From: an uncultured Verrucomicrobiota bacterium
GTDB taxonomy: Bacteria; Verrucomicrobiota; Kiritimatiellia; RFP12; UBA1067
NCBI GenBank assembly: GCA_947305825.1
Contig: CAMZET010000036.1
Location: forward strand, 1-10,154
DNA: 10,154 bases
Direction of reading: 5' to 3'
Shown here in pieces: positions 1 to 7,173 of the stretch. Every line of letters starts with the position of its first letter. The stretch's first letter is position 1. The notes below the pieces were generated by a model, which was given only the letters and a program-made list of their open reading frames with translations, did no database searches and had not been told where the DNA came from. The translations under genes were made by a program, and so were the position numbers.

Positions 1-398
1 ATGTCCGCCGCCATGAGGACCGGATAGGCGAAAAGGCCGTGCGTGGCGTCGAGGCCGTGCGCGAGCTTGTCCTTGTAGCTGTGGCATCTCTCGAGGAGTC
101 CCATCGGCGTCAGGCACGACAGATACCAGGCGAGTTCCTGGACTTCCGGGACGTCGGACTGGCGGTACATGAGCGTCTTGGCCGGGTCGAGGCCGCAAGC
201 GAGGTAGTCGAGTGCGACGTCGCGTGTCGCCTCGCGCAGCGCGGCGCCGTCGCGCACCGTCGTCATCGCGTGGAAGTTCGCGATGAACATGAACATCTGC
301 TCGCCCTTCGCCTGAAGGTCGAACATCGACTTCATCGCGCCGAAGTAGTTGCCCCAGTGAAGCTTGCCGGACGGCTGTATTCCTGTCAGGATTTTCAT
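1..398 (-). CDS. trpS: Tryptophan--tRNA ligase (TrpS), N-terminal part, cut by window edge
   Basis: Class I aminoacyl-tRNA synthetase that charges tRNA-Trp with tryptophan using ATP in the cytoplasm. Only the first 132 residues lie in the window; the rest, including the KMSKS loop, runs off the left edge. The start reads MKILTGIQPSGKLHWGNYFG, in which HWGN (residues 14-17) is the TrpS form of the class I HIGH motif. Further family signatures are the VPE..ELAWYLS..TPMGLLERC stretch, SYKDK, and the segment GLFAYPVLMAAD just before the edge. The start codon is supported by AGGA (405-408) with a 6-nt spacer. It lies 23 nt after the metY stop and is probably the last or a late gene of the operon that starts with pheS. 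The family call is secure; what follows TrpS is unknown. Confidence 0.95.
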   Translation of the reverse strand, partial: MKILTGIQPSGKLHWGNYFGAMKSMFDLQAKGEQMFMFIANFHAMTTVRDGAALREATRDVALDYLACGLDPAKTLMYRQSDVPEVQELAWYLSCLTPMGLLERCHSYKDKLAHGLDATHGLFAYPVLMAAD

Positions 399-404
399 TC
401 TATG

Positions 405-408
405 TCCT
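405..408 (-). promoter_or_regulatory. Ribosome binding site of trpS
   Basis: On the minus strand AGGA sits 6 nt before the ATG at 398, inside the 23-nt gap after metY. It is a moderate Shine-Dalgarno match that supports the chosen start. Confidence 0.6.
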
Positions 409-421
409 GCTCTTTCCGCGT

Positions 422-1696
422 TTAGACTTTCTGGAGCGCTTGGGCGAGGTCGTCGATGAGGTCTTCGGGGTCTTCGAGGCCGACAGAGAGGCGGATGAGG
501 TCGGGCGGGATTCCTGCGGCTTCGAGCTGTTCGTCGGTGAGCTGCCTGTGGGTGTGCGAGGCAGGGTGCAGAACGCAGCTCCAGGCGTCCGCCACGTGCG
601 TGACGATGCCGATTACCTTGAGAGAGTCCATGAACTTTATGGAAGCGTCGCGCCCGCCCTTGATGCCGAACGTCATCACGCCGCACGGGCTTTCGCCGTC
701 GAACTGCTTGACTACGAGCGGATGGTACTTGGAGTCTTCGAGGCCGGCGAAATTCACCCACGCCACCTTGTCCTGGCCGCGCAGCCATTTGGCAATCTTC
801 AAGGCGCTCTCTGCATGGCGGCGTATGCGAAGGTGCAGCGATTCGAGGCCGAGGTTCACGAGGAAAGCGTTGAACGGCGAAGGGATGGAGCCGAAGTCGC
901 GCATGAGATGCGCGGTGGCCTTGACGATATAGGCCATCTTGCCGAACGACTTCGTATAGCTCAGGCCGTGGTAGGAGGCGTCAGGCTCGACGAGGCCGGC
1001 GAAGCGCTGCGGATAGCGCTCCCAGTCGAAGTTGCCGGAGTCCACGATGCAACCGCCGACCTGTGCGGAATGGCCGTCCATGTATTTCGTGGTGGCGTGG
1101 GTGACGATGTCTGCGCCGAACTTGAACGGGCGGCACAGTATCGGGGTGGGGAACGTGTTGTCCACGATTAGCGGCACTCCGAAGGCGTGTGCGGCCTTGG
1201 CCCACTTCTCGATGTCCAGGACGCAGCCTGACGGATTGGCGACCGTCTCGCCGAAGACGCACTTTGTGTTCGGACGGAACGCGGCGGCAATCTCTTCGGC
1301 GGAGGCATCCGGGTCGACGAAAGAGAACTCGATGCCGAGTTTCTTGAGCGAGACGGCGAAGAGGTTGTAGGTTCCGCCGTAGATTTGAGCGGAGCAGACT
1401 ACGTGGTCGCCCGCGCCGCAGAGGTTGAGGACGGCGAACGTGGAAGCGGCCTGGCCGGAGCTTGTGAGGATGGCGGCGACGCCGCCCTCGAGAGCTGCTA
1501 TCTTCTTCGCAACCTGGTCGTTGGTCGGGTTCGCCAGGCGCGTGTAGAAATAGCCGGACTCCTTGAGGTCGAAGAGGTCGGCCATCTGCTGGCTCGTCTC
1601 GTACTTGAACGTGGTGGTGGCGTAAATCGGCACCTGGCGCGCTTCGCCGCGCTTCGGCTGCCAACCGCCCTGGACGCAGAGTGTATCTATTTTCAT
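422..1696 (-). CDS. metY: O-acetylhomoserine sulfhydrylase (MetY-type), PLP enzyme of the Cys/Met metabolism family
   Basis: A 424-residue PLP enzyme that most likely makes L-homocysteine from O-acetyl-L-homoserine and sulfide, the direct sulfhydrylation route to methionine, in the cytoplasm. Visible family marks are the N-terminal YTRLANPT motif (residues 51-58, contacting the PLP phosphate of the neighbouring subunit), TSSGQAA (78-84, phosphate binding), D179 in LIVDNTF (pyridine nitrogen) and the Schiff-base lysine K204 in THATTKYMDGHS. The SPFNAFL segment after residue 270 and the length of about 425 fit MetY better than cystathionine gamma-synthase or MetZ (about 380-400), but these share one fold and substrate preference cannot be read from sequence. 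It starts 33 nt after the DUF3472 stop and ends 23 nt before trpS. No clear Shine-Dalgarno precedes its ATG, so it may be translated by re-initiation or by an SD-independent route. Confidence 0.93.
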   Translation of the reverse strand: MKIDTLCVQGGWQPKRGEARQVPIYATTTFKYETSQQMADLFDLKESGYFYTRLANPTNDQVAKKIAALEGGVAAILTSSGQAASTFAVLNLCGAGDHVVCSAQIYGGTYNLFAVSLKKLGIEFSFVDPDASAEEIAAAFRPNTKCVFGETVANPSGCVLDIEKWAKAAHAFGVPLIVDNTFPTPILCRPFKFGADIVTHATTKYMDGHSAQVGGCIVDSGNFDWERYPQRFAGLVEPDASYHGLSYTKSFGKMAYIVKATAHLMRDFGSIPSPFNAFLVNLGLESLHLRIRRHAESALKIAKWLRGQDKVAWVNFAGLEDSKYHPLVVKQFDGESPCGVMTFGIKGGRDASIKFMDSLKVIGIVTHVADAWSCVLHPASHTHRQLTDEQLEAAGIPPDLIRLSVGLEDPEDLIDDLAQALQKV

Positions 1697-1729
1697 TGTT
1701 GCTGGTTGCGGCTCGCCGGGAACCGCAGA

Positions 1730-2602
1730 TTATCGGTTTTTGAGATAGATTATGGAGTAGAGCGGAGCATTGTCGTTCTTGGTGGCTCCGCCGGTGGCGA
1801 GGAAGAATGCCGAGTCGCGCACGGCGCCGGCGTCGATATTCGTGTTGGCGGAGCCGTCGGCGGTAAATCTCGCCGCGAACGCCTTTTTCCATTCGCCGGT
1901 CTCCGCAGAGCGCGTCACGACGTTGAAGAACTCGGCGCGGCGCGAGAGCGTCTGGCTGTGGCCGTTGCGCCAGAAGTCCTCGATGAAGGAATAGATGTTG
2001 GAAATCAGCGCATTGCCGGAAGGCTTGCAGAGCGTGGAAATCGTGGCGAAATGGAGCCATTCGGCGCTCGCGCCGCGCCGGATGAAACAGGAAAAGGCGA
2101 TGCGGTCGTCGCCGTCGCGCTTCGCTTCCACTTTCACGGTCACCCTCTCGCCCTGCTTCCAGTCCAGGCCGGCAATCGTCTTGGCGCCCGTGCCTTCATG
2201 CTGGAAGCGCTCGACCTTGACGTTCTGCGCGGCGAAGAGGACGCGCGCCCGCTCGCCTTCCGGAACGTCTTTCTCCTTTGCCGTGAAGTCGAACGGGTCG
2301 CCAGGCTCCCAAACGGAAAATATGAACGCCCTGACGCCGTCGATGTCCTGGAGACCGCAGTAGCCGTTGTCCCAGCCGAGTATCATGTAATAGGAATTGG
2401 TCTGGACTTCGGTGACGACCGTAGAGACCATCGCGGCATCGGCGTCCCTCGCAAGCGGCGCATACATGAGATGCACCGAACGCGCCTGCGAGCGTTCCGG
2501 CGGCTCTGCTTTCGGCTTGTCGGCGGCATGCGCGGCGCAAAGAACGGCAGCGGCGAATGCGAGGATTGCGACGGCGGGTTTTCTTGCGTGGTTCCTGCTC
2601 AT
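1730..2602 (-). CDS. Secreted DUF3472-family protein, function unknown
   Basis: A 290-residue protein with a type I signal peptide: basic MSRNHARK, a hydrophobic run over residues 10-24, and likely cleavage after AHA (residue 26). C22 is not in a good lipobox, since the residue before it is L. The mature part resembles DUF3472: YYMILGWDNGYCGLQDI (71-87), FIFSVWEPGD (93-102), the ERFQHEGTGAK segment (131-141) and a WKQGERVTVKVEA strand (148-160), probably a beta-sandwich. The biochemical role of DUF3472 is not known to me; its lectin-like look suggests binding carbohydrate or an envelope surface, but that is inference. The start at 2602 is fixed by the signal peptide and by a strong GGGAGGA site. 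Its ATG overlaps the murG stop in ATGA, which implies translational coupling. The reading frame stays open upstream to about 2986, but that part lies inside murG and is a shadow. Confidence 0.8.
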   Translation of the reverse strand: MSRNHARKPAVAILAFAAAVLCAAHAADKPKAEPPERSQARSVHLMYAPLARDADAAMVSTVVTEVQTNSYYMILGWDNGYCGLQDIDGVRAFIFSVWEPGDPFDFTAKEKDVPEGERARVLFAAQNVKVERFQHEGTGAKTIAGLDWKQGERVTVKVEAKRDGDDRIAFSCFIRRGASAEWLHFATISTLCKPSGNALISNIYSFIEDFWRNGHSQTLSRRAEFFNVVTRSAETGEWKKAFAARFTADGSANTNIDAGAVRDSAFFLATGGATKNDNAPLYSIIYLKNR

Positions 2603-3681
2603 GGAGTCCTCCCTTTTGCAGTGGTTTCTACAAGGTCTGCGACGCGCGAGGCGGCGTTTGGGACGGCCAGGGCGCGCATTCGCGAGGCCATTGCGGCCAG
2701 GCGCGCCGGATTGTCGATGCGCTCGAGGATGTAGCGGGCGAGCTGCCGCGCAGTAAGTCGGTCCTGGATGCCCTCGTCGGCGGCGCCGGCGGCCGCGAAC
2801 GCTTCCGCGTTGAAGTGCTGGTGGTTGCGCAGCGCCGACGGCAGCGGTATCAGGAGCGCGGGCTTGGCGCAGGCGGCAAGTTCGAAGCAGGTGGAGGCTC
2901 CGGCGCGCGCAATGACGAGGTCTGCCGACGCGAACGCCCGCGCCATCTCCCTCTCGAATGAGTGCACTCTCGCCGGCATTCCGCACTGCGCGTAAGTGGC
3001 CATCACCGGCCCTTCGTCTTTCGCGCCGGTCTGGTGGATTACATACAACCCCTTCGCGCCCGCGCCGCGCGTGTCGAGTTCCGCCTTCACCATGACCAGA
3101 GCCTCGCTCGCAAGGCAGTTCACCACGTGCGCACCCTGCGAACCGCCAGTCACGAACACCACGAACGCGTCCGGCGGTATGAACTCAAAACGCGCGCCCT
3201 TCGATATGTCGGCCCTGACGGGCAAGCCCGTCAGCACGGTTTTCACGTTTTTCAGGTAGCGGGAAGTCCGCTCGAAGCTGGTGGCGACGACCTTCGCGTA
3301 TCGCGAGAGGAAGTCTACGGCGCGGCCCGGCACCGTGTTCGCCTCGTGGAGGACGACAGGCACGCCAAACGCCTTTGCCGCCAGCACCGGCGGCAGCGAC
3401 GAATAGCTCCCCATCGCAATCAGCACGTCCGGCCTTTCGCGGCGCATTTCGCGGCGGCACCGGAATATCGAGCGCACGATGGAGAAGACGTTCTTCGCGG
3501 AAAGCTGCTTGGCGAGCGTCGAGAAGCCCTTGCCCGTCCAGTTGCGCATGACGCTCGACTCGATGTCGCGCCCGGACTCCCAAATCGTGACGTCGTGGCC
3601 GCGAGCCTTGAGCTCCTCGGCTACTGCCAGTCCAGGGAAGGCGTGTCCGCCAGTTCCCCCGCATGCTACCGCTATCTTCAT
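2599..3681 (-). CDS. murG: UDP-GlcNAc:undecaprenyl-PP-MurNAc-pentapeptide GlcNAc transferase (MurG)
   Basis: A 360-residue GT-B glycosyltransferase of family GT28. It adds GlcNAc from UDP-GlcNAc to lipid I, giving lipid II, on the inner face of the cytoplasmic membrane. The N-terminal domain begins MKIAVACGGTGGHAFPGLAV with the GGTGGH loop at residues 8-13. HEANTVPG (112-119) matches the usual HEQN acceptor-site motif with A for Q, and TGLPVR (151-156) ends the first domain. The C-terminal donor domain shows GGSQGAH (179-185), RAGASTCFELA (259-269, with E267 as the uracil/ribose-binding glutamate) and NHQHFNA (286-292). Length is normal. An alternative ATG at 3696 would add MKAEE; neither start has a well-spaced Shine-Dalgarno, and I chose 3681 by the usual family N-terminus. 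It is not in a dcw (mra) cell-wall cluster here: it follows the batC-like gene by 44 nt and overlaps the DUF3472 start by 4 nt. Confidence 0.94.
   Translation of the reverse strand: MKIAVACGGTGGHAFPGLAVAEELKARGHDVTIWESGRDIESSVMRNWTGKGFSTLAKQLSAKNVFSIVRSIFRCRREMRRERPDVLIAMGSYSSLPPVLAAKAFGVPVVLHEANTVPGRAVDFLSRYAKVVATSFERTSRYLKNVKTVLTGLPVRADISKGARFEFIPPDAFVVFVTGGSQGAHVVNCLASEALVMVKAELDTRGAGAKGLYVIHQTGAKDEGPVMATYAQCGMPARVHSFEREMARAFASADLVIARAGASTCFELAACAKPALLIPLPSALRNHQHFNAEAFAAAGAADEGIQDRLTARQLARYILERIDNPARLAAMASRMRALAVPNAASRVADLVETTAKGRTP
2607..2613 (-). promoter_or_regulatory. Strong ribosome binding site of the DUF3472 gene
   Basis: GGGAGGA on the minus strand, 4 nt before the ATG at 2602. 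It lies inside the last codons of murG. It decides the start of the DUF3472 gene against longer in-frame versions that would lack a signal peptide at their N-terminus. Confidence 0.75.
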
Positions 3682-3725
3682 TTCCTCTGCTTTCATCCTT
3701 GAAGTTGCATATGTGCCGTCAGCCG

Positions 3726-5174
3726 CTACCAGTCGCGTTCGTTCGGCGGCAGCGGAGCCTTGCGCATCCGCGCCTTCTTGTCGGCCTCGTGTTCGTCCGA
3801 ACGCTCCTGGGCCTTCTTGAGAATCGCTTCGACTTCCTTGGCGTCTTTCGGCGGCTCTTCGTCGCTTTCCTCGGCCTCCGCAGCTTCCTTCTCCTCCTCG
3901 CCTTCGGCCTCTTCCGGCTGCTCTTCCTGCGTACCGGCGTCCTGGTCGTCGCTCTGCTGCTCGTCGCCGTTTTCGCCCTTGTCGGACTTGTCGGGCTTCT
4001 GGTTCTGCTGCTTGTTGCCGCCGTTTTGCTGCTGGGATGCCTGGCCGGCGCCGCCGCCTTGCTCCGGCGGCAGGAGCTCCATTATGCGCTGGATTATCCC
4101 GACGGCCTCCTCCTGCTTCGGCGGCAGGATGTCTTTCACGCATTCGAGCTGGATTTTCTCCAGCTGGGTCGAAAGCGCGGAGATTTCCGCCTGCGCCTCT
4201 GCCGTGAACGGCGGGAGGTTGGTGTCGGACTGCGCCCGCTGCTCGTATTGCTGCGCCCACTCCGGGAAGCGCATGCGGAAAACGCGCGTCCAGTCGAGGG
4301 CCTCGGGCTGCCATTCGCGCGAATTGAACGCCTCTACGTCCTGCCAGGCGTTGGATTGCGCCGTGAGGTCTTCGCGTATCGCAGCAGAACATCCCGCCAC
4401 GCGCTTGTAGAAAGCGTAGAAATCCTGCTCCGTCTGTGCGAGCGGCGAGTACGCCTCGCCAGTGAAATCGGCAAGCGCCTTCGCGGCCGTTTTCGCAAGC
4501 TTCTGCGACTCGTCGACGTGCGCCATGATTGTGGCGGCCTCTTCCTCGTTCGTGACGGAATGTGCGACGGCTTCGCGCAGGACGGTCCAGCGGTCGGCGA
4601 GACGCTCGGCGCGAGCGGAAAGCGAGTCTGCGAGCGCGACGGCGACCGGCGCGGCGTTGGTGCGGTAGGACGCCGCGCCGTCCATGAGCGAACGCGACTC
4701 CTGGATGGCGCCGGCGACCATCGCTTCTGGCGAGGAGTTCTGCGCGGCGGCGAGGAGGTCGTTCAAGTGCTTCGTCTCGCGCAGCGAAGGGAGAGAGTCC
4801 GTGGCGCGGGCGAAGTTGCGTCTAAGGCGCTGGTCGTCCGGCGAAGAACGCAAGGCGAGCTGCGCGGCGGCGGCGGCAAGTTCCAGCGATTCGAGCGCGC
4901 CTGCACCCGCGCCAGCGGCGGAGTCGGCGACGCCTTCTCCGCGAGCCTGCGCGTACGAAATGGCCGCGACCACTTCCGCGGCGCGCGGCCCGTGCGTCTT
5001 CGACAGCATCAGCGGCCTCAAGACGCGCACCGCGTTCGTGAAGTCGCCAGCTCGATAGTACTCCACGCCTTCGTTCCAGACCTCGGCGTCGGAAAGCGTC
5101 CCCTCCGCACCGAATGACGCGAACACGAGAACGACCGCCGCCGATACCGCCAGAAACGCCCGCGCTTTCTCCAT
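3726..5174 (-). CDS. BatC/BatE-like TPR protein with signal peptide and acidic disordered C-terminal region
   Basis: A 482-residue exported or membrane-anchored protein. The N-terminus MEKARAFLAVSAAVVLVFAS is a signal peptide or anchor. A tetratricopeptide-like unit follows (NEGVEYYRAGDFTNAVRVLR, residues 34-53), then long alpha-helical stretches with SPDDQRLRRNFARA (111-124), typical of the TPR of Bat-type aerotolerance proteins. Residues about 371-447 are low-complexity (G/Q/N/K, then E/D-rich), followed by a charged helix and the terminus PLPPNERDW, which resembles the KDW ending I associate with BatC-type proteins. The role is unclear: Bat operons are linked to stress or periplasmic homeostasis, usually beside MoxR and VWA genes, which are absent here. 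The start at 5174 is chosen from a strong AGGAGG and the signal peptide; a start at 5237 would put 21 extra residues before it. It overlaps the corA stop (TGATG). A TPR-containing envelope protein is likely; the Bat assignment is moderate. Confidence 0.72.
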   Translation of the reverse strand: MEKARAFLAVSAAVVLVFASFGAEGTLSDAEVWNEGVEYYRAGDFTNAVRVLRPLMLSKTHGPRAAEVVAAISYAQARGEGVADSAAGAGAGALESLELAAAAAQLALRSSPDDQRLRRNFARATDSLPSLRETKHLNDLLAAAQNSSPEAMVAGAIQESRSLMDGAASYRTNAAPVAVALADSLSARAERLADRWTVLREAVAHSVTNEEEAATIMAHVDESQKLAKTAAKALADFTGEAYSPLAQTEQDFYAFYKRVAGCSAAIREDLTAQSNAWQDVEAFNSREWQPEALDWTRVFRMRFPEWAQQYEQRAQSDTNLPPFTAEAQAEISALSTQLEKIQLECVKDILPPKQEEAVGIIQRIMELLPPEQGGGAGQASQQQNGGNKQQNQKPDKSDKGENGDEQQSDDQDAGTQEEQPEEAEGEEEKEAAEAEESDEEPPKDAKEVEAILKKAQERSDEHEADKKARMRKAPLPPNERDW

Positions 5175-6121
5175 CAAAACCTCCTCTTCCTGTACAATAC
5201 CACGAACACCGCGCCGAACGCTCCGGCAAGTATGCACGAGAGAACCATCACAATCGGGAACGCATGCGCGTGGTTCTGGAACGGCAGCGGTATGTTCATG
5301 CCGTAGATGGACGCGATAATCATCGGCGCGGCGAGCATGATTGTCGCCGCCGTCAGGTATTTCATCACGTTGTTCAAGTTGTTGTTGATTAGCGACGCGA
5401 ACGTGTCGAGGGTTCCGTTGAGGATGTTCGCGTGTATCGTCGCCGTCTCCAGGGCCTGCTGGTATTCGACCATCGCGTCCTCTAGCTGGTCGCGGTCGTC
5501 CTCCGTGAGCGAAAGCTGCCGCGCCGTGTTAGCGCGCGCGAGCGCAATCGTGTCCGCCTTCAGCGACGTCGTGAAATACACGAACGTCTTCTCGATTGTC
5601 AGCAGTTTCAAGAGCGCCTCGTTCGAAATCGTCTCGTGCATCTCCTCCTCGAGCGCGTTGGTGCGCATATGGATGTCGTGGAGGTATCGCAGGAAGAGGA
5701 CGCCGCCGTGCCATAGGAGGCGGAACGCGAAGCGGTAGCGGTCTGACGGCGGGCACACGCGCCGTATCTGGTCCAGGAACGCCGTCGTCACCGGCGTCTT
5801 CGCCGAACATACCGTTATGACGCCCTGGCGGAAAAGTATGATGCCGAGCGGCACGGTGCGGTACGGATAGGGGCTGTCTTCGTCTTCGACCGGACAGGGC
5901 ACGTGGACAATCAGGATGTTGGTGGCGTCGTCGTCGTAGTCGAAGCGGGGGCGTTCGTCGGCGTCGAGCGGGTCGGTGAGGAAGTCTCGCGGCACGCCGG
6001 AGAACGTGAGCACGCTCTCGAGCTCGGTGGTGGTCGGCTCGACTAGGTTGATCCAGCAGCTAGGCGCGAAGTCGGGCGACTCCTTGAGCGCGCCGTTTTC
6101 CCATCTGTAGATCGTCAGCAT
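5174..6121 (-). CDS. corA: CorA-family magnesium/divalent cation transporter
   Basis: A 315-residue inner-membrane channel subunit; family members form pentamers that carry Mg2+ (or Co2+/Ni2+) into the cell. The large N-terminal cytoplasmic domain is followed by a long stalk helix (about 150-250) and two C-terminal membrane segments: about 256-272 (LTAATIMLAAPMIIASI) and about 288-309. The signature YGMN lies at 273-276, immediately after the first membrane segment, and the protein ends in the basic tail YRKRRF, as expected for cytoplasmic ends. The loop after GMN reads IPLPFQNHAHAF and lacks the acidic MPEL of classical CorA, so the exact ion is uncertain; this loop type does occur in other CorA-like proteins. 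It starts 6 nt after the pheS stop and ends in a TGATG overlap with the batC-like gene, so it is cotranscribed and probably translationally coupled to it. Confidence 0.93.
   Translation of the reverse strand: MLTIYRWENGALKESPDFAPSCWINLVEPTTTELESVLTFSGVPRDFLTDPLDADERPRFDYDDDATNILIVHVPCPVEDEDSPYPYRTVPLGIILFRQGVITVCSAKTPVTTAFLDQIRRVCPPSDRYRFAFRLLWHGGVLFLRYLHDIHMRTNALEEEMHETISNEALLKLLTIEKTFVYFTTSLKADTIALARANTARQLSLTEDDRDQLEDAMVEYQQALETATIHANILNGTLDTFASLINNNLNNVMKYLTAATIMLAAPMIIASIYGMNIPLPFQNHAHAFPIVMVLSCILAGAFGAVFVVLYRKRRF
5180..5185 (-). promoter_or_regulatory. Strong ribosome binding site of the batC-like gene
   Basis: A perfect AGGAGG on the minus strand, 5 nt before the ATG at 5174, lying inside the corA 3' end. 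It decides the start against the upstream ATG at 5237. Confidence 0.8.
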
Positions 6122-6127
6122 GGCTCG

Positions 6128-7141
6128 TCACCCCAGTTGAGACAGGAAGCGTATGTCGTTCTCGTAGAGCCAGCGTATGTCGGGTATGCCGTATTTTATC
6201 ATGGCGATGCGCTCGACGCCGAAGCCGAAGGCGTAGCCGGAAACCTGGTCCGGGTCGTAGCCGACGTGCTTGAAGACGCGCGGGTCTACCATGCCGGCGC
6301 CGGCGACTTCTATCCAGCCGGACTGCTTGCAGACGTTGCAGCCCTTCCCCTTGCAAACGTGGCATGAGAAATCGACTTCGACGCTAGGCTCCGTGAACGG
6401 GAAGAAGTGGGGGCGGAAGCGGACAGTCACACCGTCGCCCATCATCTCCTTGGCGAAGTAAGCGAGCACGCTCTTGAGGTCGGCCAGCGAGACGGGTTTT
6501 TCGGCCGTATCGACGTAGAGCCCCTCGATTTGGTGGAAGTTCGCGGAATGGGTGGCGTCGGTAGTGTCGCGTCGGTAGGTGCGGCCCGGGCAGATTACGC
6601 GGATTGGCGGCTTGTTGGCCATCATGGTGCGAATCTGGACTGGCGAGGTCTGTGTGCGCAAGAGACAGTCGTCGCCGAACCAGAAGGTGTCGCTGCGGTC
6701 CATAGACGGATGGTGCGGGGGCGTGTTGAGCGCGGTGAAGTTGTTGAACTTGTTTTCGAGTTCGGGGCCGTCGGCGACGGTGAAGCCGAGGCGGGCGAAA
6801 ATGGCGGCGCTCTCTTCTATGACGCGGGTAAGGGGGTGCTTGAGGCCGAGTTCGCGCCAGCGGCCCGGCAGCGTGAGGTCGGCATCGACGGTTTTGCCTG
6901 CGGAAGCGCCGCCGGCGCCGCCGGCCGCCGCCGCCAGCGCGGCCTCGAACTCGGCCTTCCACGCCTGCACGGCCTTGCCGAACGCGGGACGCTCCTCCTT
7001 CGGCACGTCCTTCATCGCCTTTATGAGCGCGGTGCGCCCTACGTACTTCACGCGCAACGCTTCCACGGCCGCCGCGTCCGCCGCCGCCGCCACTTCTCCG
7101 AGGCTCTCCGCCTTCGCCTTCTCTAGTTCTTCAAGTGTCAT
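6128..7141 (-). CDS. pheS: Phenylalanine--tRNA ligase alpha subunit (PheS)
   Basis: A 337-residue catalytic subunit of the cytoplasmic (alpha-beta)2 phenylalanyl-tRNA synthetase, class II. An N-terminal helical arm (about 1-72) binds tRNA and is followed by an Ala/Gly-rich linker (about 68-82) and the DLTLPGR entry to the catalytic core. Motif 1 is around HPLTRVIEESAAIFARLGF (102-120), motif 2 around RVICPGRTYRRD (181-192) with HSANFHQIEG (198-207), and motif 3 is FGFGVERIAMIKYGIPDIR (305-323). FRPHFFPFTEPSVEVD (242-257) is canonical. Four cysteines (260, 263, 268, 271) form a CxxC-x4-CxxC knuckle, known in a subset of PheS and probably metal-binding. The arm looks shorter than usual. AGGAGG with a 5-nt spacer fixes the start. 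The gene is first in its operon; the usual partner pheT does not follow (corA does), so the beta subunit must be encoded elsewhere. Confidence 0.97.
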   Translation of the reverse strand: MTLEELEKAKAESLGEVAAAADAAAVEALRVKYVGRTALIKAMKDVPKEERPAFGKAVQAWKAEFEAALAAAAGGAGGASAGKTVDADLTLPGRWRELGLKHPLTRVIEESAAIFARLGFTVADGPELENKFNNFTALNTPPHHPSMDRSDTFWFGDDCLLRTQTSPVQIRTMMANKPPIRVICPGRTYRRDTTDATHSANFHQIEGLYVDTAEKPVSLADLKSVLAYFAKEMMGDGVTVRFRPHFFPFTEPSVEVDFSCHVCKGKGCNVCKQSGWIEVAGAGMVDPRVFKHVGYDPDQVSGYAFGFGVERIAMIKYGIPDIRWLYENDIRFLSQLG

Positions 7142-7146
7142 TCTCG

Positions 7147-7152
7147 CCTCCT
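7147..7152 (-). promoter_or_regulatory. Strong ribosome binding site of pheS
   Basis: A perfect AGGAGG on the minus strand, 5 nt before the ATG at 7141. It fixes the pheS start. Confidence 0.8.
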
Positions 7153-7173
7153 GGTCACTTCCAAAGTTGCAAT

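Noticed and set aside
440..1171. 243-residue plus-strand frame opposite metY
   Set aside because: Antisense to conserved MetY sequence including the PLP lysine; composition of Val/Arg/Glu repeats only.
2600..2602. Lipoprotein reading of the DUF3472 N-terminus around C22
   Set aside because: The residues before C22 (A-V-L) do not fit a lipobox, and an AHA cleavage site follows at residue 26, so a type I signal peptide is more likely.
1385..2734. 449-residue open frame on the plus strand across metY and the DUF3472 gene
   Set aside because: It spans two well-supported genes on the other strand and shows no family motif; it is a GC-driven shadow frame.
2603..2986. Upstream extension of the DUF3472 frame
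   Set aside because: It lies within murG in another frame, is Arg-rich, and would bury the signal peptide inside the protein.
3682..4392. Upstream extension of the murG frame as one long protein of 597 residues
   Set aside because: The extra N-terminal part overlaps the batC-like gene in another frame and is Arg/Gly-rich; MurG homology begins at 3681.
3663..5117. 484-residue open frame on the plus strand opposite the batC-like gene
   Set aside because: It lies antisense to a gene with signal peptide, TPR and strong ribosome binding site. Its product is an Arg/Leu/Val-rich composition typical of antisense frames in GC-rich DNA, with no recognisable domain.
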